Assembly: GCA_023807065.1 (NCBI GenBank) | Contig: JAJJLU010000016.1 | Span: 1 to 49,927 of the forward strand | Direction of reading: 5' to 3' | DNA: 49,927 bases | Source: Isotricha intestinalis | Lineage: Eukaryota; Ciliophora; Litostomatea; Vestibuliferida; Isotrichidae | Shown: in pieces, positions 44,428 through 49,927 of the stretch | Layout: each line of letters starts with the position of its first letter | How positions within the stretch are numbered: the stretch's first letter is position 1 | Program-made: the position numbers and the translations under genes | Notes under the pieces: generated by a model | Told to the model about the DNA's origin: nothing | Seen by the model: only the letters and a program-made list of their open reading frames with translations | The model's database searches: none

Positions 44428-46290
44428 ATGGGAGAAAAAGAAATGTCAGAAACAGATAAATTAAAAAAACAAATAAGAGATCAATATGAATTTGAAATGA
44501 GAGTTGCTAATGTAGAAAGTAAATATTTAACCTCTCAAAAAAAAAGATATTTATTAGCATCTAATTCAGATAGTGTTCAACAATTAATTGAAAATCAAGT
44601 TAATGAATTAACTAATATTTTAATCGCCCAAAAATCAGAATATGATAAATTAACTAGAGAATCTAAAATTAAAAAAGAACAAACAATACTTTTAGAAAGA
44701 AAAATAAAAGCATTAGAAGATATAGAAGAAAAAACAAAAAAACAACAATTAGATAATCAAGGAACAATTGAAACAATGGAAAATGTTTTAAAATTGAAAG
44801 ATTCTAGAAAAAAAGAAGAAAATTATATTCAATCAACTCTTCTTAAACAAATAGATAAATTAAAGCAAGATATAATATTAATAAATAAAGAAACTTACGA
44901 TTTAGAAAATGAAAATTATTATTTATCAAAACATATTGAAAAAGCAAAATTTGATTCAAATCGTGTATTACAAAATAGAAATAATGTATATTCAAAAATA
45001 AAAGAACAAGAAATGAAAAATAAATATGAGAAAAATGAACAAGATTTAACAATAGAATATTATGAAACAATAATACAACAGAAATATATGTTTATTAAAA
45101 ATGCAGATGAAAGAAAAGAGAAGCAAAAGCAAATAGCAGAAAAAGCAAAAAATGAATCAAATGATAAAGAAGAAGCAGAAAAAAGACATCAATTACAATT
45201 ATTAATGTTATATAATAAATATTTAAGAAGAAAAATGAATGAACAATTAAAAGAATATAAAAGGTATGAAAAAGTTGCTGATAAAATTAGAGATATTTGT
45301 GGAAGTGATGATCTTAATATTATGGTTGATACTTTATTAAATAAAAATAAAAGATATAATTTAGCTTGTGAAAAAATCGTTGAGTGCGAAAAAAAAAAGA
45401 AAAAATTAACTAAACAATTAAAGAAATTAAATAAAAAATTAGAAGAAAAGAAAACTGAAGTTTTAATTGAAATTGAAAATACTGATAATGAAAAAAAGTT
45501 AAAACCAATTGAAGATAAAGTTAGTGATAAAGACAAAGAAGAATTAATAAAAAAAGAGAATGAATTAAATAGAAGATTATTTGAAACTGGTGAAAGAGCA
45601 AATTTTGTTCAATTATCTTATAGAAAAGTAATAGAAAATATTAATTCTCTAAAACATTATCAAGATACTCTTCCAACGAAAGAAGACCAAAATAATTTAA
45701 CTACAAATATTACAGATGAAAATAAAAACGAAGAAGAAGGAACAGAGAAAAAAAAAGAAGATAATGATGCAATAGAGAAAATAGAAGAAGAAAAAAAAGA
45801 AGAAAATGAAGAAAAAGAAAAAAAAGAAGAAATAAATGAAGAAGATGGTATAATTAAATTAAATGTTGAAGAAGAAAAAATAATTGAAGATTATCAAATT
45901 TTTTTAAAAGAATCATTAAAAACATTTGAAAAGCTATTTTTAATGCATTCAAAAATAGAATTTTTGAGAATGATGAAAGAAAAAGGAGAAGAGAGAAAAA
46001 GAGAAAATACAAAAATAAGAAATGCATATGCAAAAAGTGCAAGAGTTGTTAGAAAAGTAAATCATAAAAAAACAAGAACTATTCTTTCAAGTATTTCAAG
46101 AAAAAAAGAAGAACCTAAAAGAAGATTTTCTGTTAAAGCTAAAGAAATTGTAATTCCCAAAAAGAAACCAGATGATGATGAAATAACTAAATATGATGAG
46201 GATAAAGATATTATGAAAAGATTTTTAGAAGAACAGAGGAATGAAAGAGCTAATTATTTGAAAGTAATTAAATGGACTGGTAAAAAATAA
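44428..46290 (+). CDS. Coiled-coil protein, possibly ODA-docking-complex-like
   Basis: 620 residues, almost all helical coiled coil with Lys, Glu, Gln and Leu. Start at ATG 44428 (MGEKEMSETDKLKKQ); the Met at residue 6 is an alternative. A pattern near residues 275-340 (YEKVADKIRDICGSDDLNIM, VDTLLNKNKRYNLACEKIVE) resembles the 'I-x-x-x-TG-x-x-D...' segment followed by a helix in outer-dynein-arm docking proteins of the CCDC151/CCDC114 type. An acidic Glu/Lys block lies about 430-480, and a basic tail contains RRFSVKAKEIVIPKKKPDDD, a possible phosphorylation site. Axonemal function is inferred from this weak resemblance and from the ciliate context. Other coiled-coil families remain possible. 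Confidence 0.6.
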   Translation: MGEKEMSETDKLKKQIRDQYEFEMRVANVESKYLTSQKKRYLLASNSDSVQQLIENQVNELTNILIAQKSEYDKLTRESKIKKEQTILLERKIKALEDIEEKTKKQQLDNQGTIETMENVLKLKDSRKKEENYIQSTLLKQIDKLKQDIILINKETYDLENENYYLSKHIEKAKFDSNRVLQNRNNVYSKIKEQEMKNKYEKNEQDLTIEYYETIIQQKYMFIKNADERKEKQKQIAEKAKNESNDKEEAEKRHQLQLLMLYNKYLRRKMNEQLKEYKRYEKVADKIRDICGSDDLNIMVDTLLNKNKRYNLACEKIVECEKKKKKLTKQLKKLNKKLEEKKTEVLIEIENTDNEKKLKPIEDKVSDKDKEELIKKENELNRRLFETGERANFVQLSYRKVIENINSLKHYQDTLPTKEDQNNLTTNITDENKNEEEGTEKKKEDNDAIEKIEEEKKEENEEKEKKEEINEEDGIIKLNVEEEKIIEDYQIFLKESLKTFEKLFLMHSKIEFLRMMKEKGEERKRENTKIRNAYAKSARVVRKVNHKKTRTILSSISRKKEEPKRRFSVKAKEIVIPKKKPDDDEITKYDEDKDIMKRFLEEQRNERANYLKVIKWTGKK

Positions 46291-46651
46291 TTATTATATA
46301 AAATATTAATTAATTAATTTTATTTTCCATTTTTAATTACTTTTATATCTAAAAAAGTTATCAAATCAACTAAAATATAATATAATAAAACTTTAAAAGA
46401 TATAATAACATTTTGTATATATATAAAAACTATCTGAAAGAATATAAATGGAAATAATTTAGTATCAAAAAGAAAAAGATATATTTAAAATATATGATGA
46501 ATTCAAAAATTAATATCAAAGGAATAATACTAAGATATATTATAAATTAATTTTTCTACAATTTGATTTTTAATAAAACTTTGATAATAATTAAATAATA
46601 TTTCTATGTAAAGAATGTAATATAAATAATTAATTAAAAAGAAGGAAAAGG
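46291..46651. other. 361-base convergent gap, no intact gene
   Basis: The plus strand from ATG 46448 reads like protein (MEII, then YQKEKDIFKIYDEFKN) but carries seven TAA/TAG in about 63 codons, the density expected by chance here. No RNA gene or repeat is visible. Confidence 0.45.
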
Positions 46652-47533
46652 TTATTCAAAATAAGCTAAAATTGCACTCATAATTGCTCCTGATAAAAGA
46701 AATAAAAATTTAATACATTTGTCTTTTTTTTTCTCAAATTCTTCGACAATGATTTCTGAACAAGAGATATATAAAAAAGTTCCAGATGAAGCTGCTAAAA
46801 AAATTCCTTGAATGAAAGGATTTGCAACAATTGAAAGTAACCAACCTAAAAGAACACCAGAAGGGCCAATTATTGAATAAATAGTTAAAAGTAAATTAAT
46901 TTGACATTTTGTTAATTCTAGTTTTATAAAACTGATTCCAAAAGATAATCCTTCTGCCCATTTATGAGCAACTATAACTAAAGTTAGAGATAAGACTGAA
47001 TCAAATTCTTCTAAAATTCCAACTGCAATTCCTTCAAATAATGCATGAAAACCTAGAGCAAATAATAATATAAAAGGTTTATATAAAGATTTTTTTTTTA
47101 AAAAATTGCTTTCTAATTCATCATCATTATTTAATTCTTCAGTCTCCTGTTTTGATTCTGAAGAGAAAGGTATTATTTTAAATTCAATTCTTTTTGAAAT
47201 ATATTGCTCTGTCTCTTTTATATTTTCTTCTTTAATTAAATTTGGGTCAAATACAATTTTTTCAACAAATAAAATTAAACAATATATTAATATACAAATT
47301 AAAAAAGCTAAAGGGAATTTAATCTTTAGTTTATAAAATTTTTCTTGACTTTCCGGTAATAAATGTAGTAAACTTATTCCTAAAAATAATCCTCCAGAAA
47401 ATGTATTTGCAATATCTAATAATTTTTCATTTTTTCTACATGAATTCAAATAGTTTGGCATAAAACTAAATATCAGTCCTATTACTAATATTGATATAAA
47501 AGACAATAATTTTAAGATATCTAATTTATCCAT
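46652..47533 (-). CDS. ZIP-family zinc/iron transporter
   Basis: 293 residues with about eight transmembrane helices. ZIP transporters import Zn2+ or related divalent metals into the cytosol. Evidence: helix 2 has the FSGGLFLGISLLHLLPE signature, helix 4 has HALFEGIAVGI (metal-site His163 and Glu167), and helix 5 has VIVAHKWAEGLSFG (His190 and Glu194). These are the residues that form the transport metal site. The loop between helices 3 and 4, about residues 92-150, is short, acidic and lacks the histidine-rich run of many ZIPs. The length is near the minimum for the family. ATG at 47533, TAA stop. Metal specificity cannot be read from the sequence. Confidence 0.9.
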   Translation of the reverse strand: MDKLDILKLLSFISILVIGLIFSFMPNYLNSCRKNEKLLDIANTFSGGLFLGISLLHLLPESQEKFYKLKIKFPLAFLICILIYCLILFVEKIVFDPNLIKEENIKETEQYISKRIEFKIIPFSSESKQETEELNNDDELESNFLKKKSLYKPFILLFALGFHALFEGIAVGILEEFDSVLSLTLVIVAHKWAEGLSFGISFIKLELTKCQINLLLTIYSIIGPSGVLLGWLLSIVANPFIQGIFLAASSGTFLYISCSEIIVEEFEKKKDKCIKFLFLLSGAIMSAILAYFE

Positions 47534-47668
47534 TTTTCTAAAATGAAATAGAAATGCTATATTAAATCTATATTAAATTGTGATTTTTTATTTTTGAATA
47601 TTATAAAAATAAAAATTAAAAAATTTTTATTTTTATATTGAATTAAATATAAATAAATAAAATATAAA

Positions 47669-48166
47669 ATGACAAAAATTCCAGTTAAAGATAATATAAT
47701 TAAAGGTAGTATAAGTGAAATGATTGATAATGTTCTGGATGAAGAAGATTATGTAAATCAAGAACAATTATTAAGAAAAACTTCTGATTGGAAAAATTCA
47801 AGTTTTAAAATAGGAGAATTAGAAGATTCAAAAAATCAAGAAATTTTTCAAACAGAAATTCAAATATATAATAAAAAAAACAAAGATGAAAATAAAAATA
47901 ATGAAAATAAAGAAAAAAAAATTATGAACGAAAATTTATTTATTGGTAAAGGATTTAGAACAAATAAAGAAGAATTTTTACGTCAACAAGAAGATTTATT
48001 AAATAAATCAGGAATTTCAGATATATCAGTTTTATCTACTTTGCCTAATGTTTATTCATGTGCAATTCCAAGACCAAACACAAGTAGATATAAAGGAGCG
48101 GTTAAATCAAATATTGACATTAACGTTAAAAAATCTTATTCGAAAAAAATGTTAAAAAAAATTTAA
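47669..48166 (+). CDS. Small hydrophilic protein of unknown function
   Basis: 165 residues, ATG 47669, TAA 48164-48166. Not recognised. The first 60 residues (KGSISEMIDNVLDEEDYVNQ, then a Ser/Glu-rich stretch) look amphipathic. An Asn/Lys/Glu linker follows. A more conserved-looking segment occurs near 90-140 (LFIGKGFRTNKEEFLRQQED, then LNKSGISDISVLSTLPNVYS). The tail is basic. No signal peptide, membrane helix or zinc motif is present. It may be a cytoskeletal or ciliary accessory protein, but nothing in the sequence proves it. Confidence 0.6.
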   Translation: MTKIPVKDNIIKGSISEMIDNVLDEEDYVNQEQLLRKTSDWKNSSFKIGELEDSKNQEIFQTEIQIYNKKNKDENKNNENKEKKIMNENLFIGKGFRTNKEEFLRQQEDLLNKSGISDISVLSTLPNVYSCAIPRPNTSRYKGAVKSNIDINVKKSYSKKMLKKI

Positions 48167-48587
48167 TATAAATTTATTTTTAATATAAATCTTATCACAA
48201 TATAAAAATTATTCAATATATTTTCTTTATTGATAGTTCTAAAAATATATTACAAATTTAATTAATATATTTCTTATGTCATTTATCTATTTATCATTTT
48301 TTAAAAAATTCTAGTTAATTTTTTTTACATTTCTACATTTTATAACACAATCCTATAATCTTTTCAATTTAATAAATGATAAATCCAATAAGATGACTTT
48401 ATGATTAGACATTTATATAAAAAAGTTTTATTTTCATTTTTTTTCTTCCAACATTTTTAATTTTAATATCTCTATCTTAAATTAAATGATAATAAAATAT
48501 TTGAAAAAAATTTAATATAAATAAAAATTAAAATTAATAAATTAAAATGATATTATAAATATCATTAAAAAAAAATATCAGATAAAA
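48167..48587. other. 421-base gap, nothing recognised
   Basis: A/T-rich DNA between two plus-strand genes, with the dynein light chain promoter at its right end. No coding frame or RNA gene could be defended. Confidence 0.5.
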
Positions 48588-48920
48588 ATGGCTACTGAAC
48601 TCCAATTTTCAGCAATCAAAGATGAGCTTACTACTCTTTGTGATGGTGTTATTAAAAAATATTTAGAAGGAAAAAATTATGATCAAAAAGAAGCTCAAAG
48701 TTGGTGTAATCAAATTTCAGATGAAATTATTAAAACACTTCACTCTCAACAAAGAGGATTCAAATTTATTTGCAATGGTACAATATTCCAAAAAGGAGAT
48801 GCTTCTCTTCATTTTAGTTCAACTTGTTTATGGAATCCAAATACTGATGGATCAATTACAGTAAAATATGAAAATGACCAAATGCATTGCTTTATTTGCT
48901 TGTTTGGAATTGCTCCATAA
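48588..48920 (+). CDS. DYNLT1: Tctex-type dynein light chain (DYNLT)
   Basis: 110 residues, the standard size for a Tctex1-family light chain, which dimerises and binds dynein intermediate chains in cytoplasmic and axonemal dyneins. Diagnostic sequence: an N-terminal helix with SAIKDELTTLCDGVIKKYL, the second helix with WCNQISDEIIKTLHSQQ, and the beta strands FKFICNGTIFQKGDASLHFS, TCLWNPNTDGSITVKYENDQ and MHCFICLFGIAP. The strand pattern K(F/Y)ixx-x-xxQ(K/-)xGxxL...s-s-x-xW-xxxTDGs is the family signature. The protein ends exactly where Tctex proteins end, which also confirms that TAA is a real stop in this organism. It is the last gene before the right telomere and is transcribed toward it. 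Confidence 0.93.
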   Translation: MATELQFSAIKDELTTLCDGVIKKYLEGKNYDQKEAQSWCNQISDEIIKTLHSQQRGFKFICNGTIFQKGDASLHFSSTCLWNPNTDGSITVKYENDQMHCFICLFGIAP

Positions 48921-49288
48921 AATATTTAATTTCTTTTAGATTATTTAATGATCTATCTTAAATAAAAATTATTTAATTACATGAACATGAATAAAATTAC
49001 TTTTTTTTATTTGATACAATACAATTATAATAATATTAAATTTTAAATTAAAAGATAGAGAGAGAAAGAATTTAAATTAATGTAAAAAAAATAAAATATT
49101 TTAAAATATTAATGAATATTTGAAATAAATAATTTAAATAATAAAAACTAATATAAAAAAAATAATAATTAAAGAAAAAATAAATACCGTAATTTATCTA
49201 ATATTCAGAATTTTTTTTTTGAGATCATTTTTTGAAAAATTAGGAGTATCAGTAAAAATCGAAATATCAAAAAATTGGGTGCTCTTAT

Positions 49289-49535
49289 AAGTTTCTTTCC
49301 ATCCCATTATATTTTTCTTTCTCTTCCCATTCTATTTTTCTTTCCCACCCTATTATATTTTTCTTTCCATTCCAAAATTAAATTCATTAGAAATAAATAA
49401 ATAATAAAAGGGTGGAAAGTAAAATATAATAGGGTGAAAGAAAATTCTAATAGGGTTGAAAAAATATATATAATAGGGTGGAAAGGTAAATATAAAGGGG
49501 AGGGAAGAAAAAGAGAATGGATGGGAAAGAAACTT
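49289..49535. repeat. Large degenerate inverted repeat built of about 21-25-nt units
   Basis: Left arm (about 49289-49376): four polypyrimidine units such as TTTCTTTCCCACCCTATTA. Right arm (about 49407-49535): five or six purine-rich units such as GGGTGGAAAGTAAAATATAA, each the complement of a left-arm unit. The outermost 12 bases are exactly complementary (AAGTTTCTTTCC at 49289-49300, GGAAAGAAACTT at 49524-49535), and weaker complementarity extends about 20 bases further out. A spacer of about 30 bases is A/T-only. Transcribed, it would fold into a long imperfect hairpin. It may be a degenerate transposon (MITE-like), a subtelomeric element or a chromosome-breakage-related sequence. Confidence 0.7.
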
Positions 49536-49696
49536 AAAAAGGTCCAAAAAATTTTACATTTTCAATAATCAGATATTATTATACTTTTTGAAAAATCATA
49601 GGATATATTACTTTTATTAAATTTTCATTTAATATTTATCATATATATAATAATGTTATTATTTATAAATGAATTTATTCAAGAAAATAACGAATG

Positions 49697-49782
49697 TTTA
49701 TTCCACTTTAGTTGAGGAAAATCATCCTTTGCAGGGAAAGACATTCATGGAGTGCCTTGAACTCCTCATTTATTCCATTTTA
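49697..49782. ncRNA. Possible small structured RNA or element flanked by 14-nt direct repeats
   Basis: TTTATTCCACTTTA at 49697-49710 recurs as TTTATTCCATTTTA at 49769-49782 (one mismatch). Between them lies a markedly G+C-richer segment. TGAGGA (49713-49718) can pair with TCCTCA (49763-49768), and GGAGT (49749-49753) can pair with ACTCC (49761-49765), but the two stems share bases and cannot both form. I see no tRNA boxes. RNA identity is a guess. Confidence 0.3.
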
Positions 49783-49916
49783 TTTTACTTAAATTTTTAT
49801 TGTTTCCACATTTTAAAATATATATTAATTTAATTTTTATTTATTTCTTTATATTTTTATTCATTTTTTAATTATTTATTTAATTTTAACACAATTAATA
49901 TGAAATTTAAAAGTGT

Positions 49917-49927
49917 GGGGATTGGGG
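49917..49927. repeat. Right telomere, (GGGGATT)n
   Basis: The last 11 bases are GGGGATTGGGG, the exact complement of the left-end repeat and in the correct orientation for a right chromosome end. Only one and a half repeats are included, so the terminal tract is trimmed in the assembly. Confidence 0.92.

Larger units (their letters stand above)
48921..49927. other. Right subtelomere, 1 kb, no gene
   Basis: Gene-free DNA between the dynein light chain and the telomere. It contains a short purine run (about 49055-49070), a long degenerate inverted repeat at about 49270-49555, and a small G+C-richer island at 49697-49782. Both are listed separately. Confidence 0.6.

Noticed and set aside
2171..46640. 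A reassigned code with UAA/UAG read as glutamine, suggested by coding-like gaps full of TAA/TAG
   Set aside because: Every long gene (well over 10,000 codons together) lacks in-frame UAR and uses CAA/CAG for Gln, and the dynein light chain and LSM3 stop correctly on TAA. Decay of CAA to TAA in dead genes, plus chance in A/T-rich DNA, explains the pattern.
46448..46640. A possible relic gene starting MEII on the plus strand
   Set aside because: Seven UAR in about 63 codons matches chance density; too short for recognition, and it runs into the convergent ZIP gene.
1..49927. tRNA, rRNA, CRISPR, operons, integrons or phage genes
   Set aside because: No A/B-box pairs, G+C-rich RNA-like blocks, spaced repeats or bacterial gene clusters were seen, and all recognisable genes are eukaryotic.

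Overview
The window is a complete, gene-dense somatic (macronuclear) ciliate chromosome of 49,927 bp. It begins with C-rich telomere repeats (units of CCCCAAT, positions 1-23) and ends with the complementary G-rich repeat (GGGGATT units, 49917-49927). The DNA is extremely A+T rich. Genes are short-spaced, lie on both strands, and show eukaryotic features. Tiny introns of 28-29 nt (GTAA...TTTAG) can be placed by hand in three genes. Almost every gene stops on TAA, with one TGA and no TAG, and no long reading frame needs a reassigned codon, so the standard code is used. A 7-base CCCCAAT telomere, a standard code dominated by UAA and protein families typical of ciliates point to a litostome, most likely a rumen entodiniomorph such as Entodinium. 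The genus assignment rests on remembered telomere sequence, not on a search.

Layout, left to right. 0.4-4.3 kb: an HEXXH-motif protein, an Asn/Lys-rich protein and an A-rich gap. 4.3-9.3 kb: a large membrane adenylyl cyclase with a voltage-sensor-like N-terminus, and a VPS9-domain Rab GEF. 9.3-14.6 kb: two unknown proteins, a VAP/MSP tail-anchored ER protein, prefoldin subunit 3, and an unknown gene with a 28-nt intron. 14.9-23.4 kb: a GRAM-VASt lipid-transfer-like protein, a Mei2-like RNA-binding protein, an Exo84-like exocyst subunit, an unknown basic protein, a DDX11/CHL1-type helicase and a small RING-like protein. 23.5-29.8 kb: a B-box/Kelch protein, an unknown basic protein, a protein with an EF-hand-like loop and repeated TF-x-P motifs, and a long coiled-coil protein. 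29.8-31.3 kb: a gene graveyard that includes a decayed Rab-like GTPase. 31.3-39.3 kb: a pepsin-fold membrane protein without catalytic aspartates, LSM3 (split by an intron), an ankyrin-repeat/RNase D-like exonuclease fusion, and a leucine-rich-repeat protein. 39.6-43.1 kb: a DENN-domain protein rebuilt here from three exons, with one apparent single-base frameshift. 43.2-48.9 kb: a Not4-like RRM/CCCH protein without a RING, an ODA-docking-like coiled-coil protein, a ZIP metal transporter, a small unknown protein and a Tctex-type dynein light chain. 48.9-49.9 kb: a subtelomere with a long degenerate inverted repeat and a short structured island.

Functionally the chromosome is a mix of housekeeping genes: RNA processing (LSM3, Not4-like, Rrp6-like domain, Mei2-like), protein folding (prefoldin), genome maintenance (DDX11), cilia (Tctex, coiled-coil, TF-x-P protein) and signalling (cyclase). 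Membrane-traffic and membrane-contact genes are noticeably frequent (VPS9, VAP, GRAM-VASt, Exo84, DENN, plus a dead Rab-like gene). There is no bacterial-style operon, CRISPR array, tRNA or rRNA that I can recognise.
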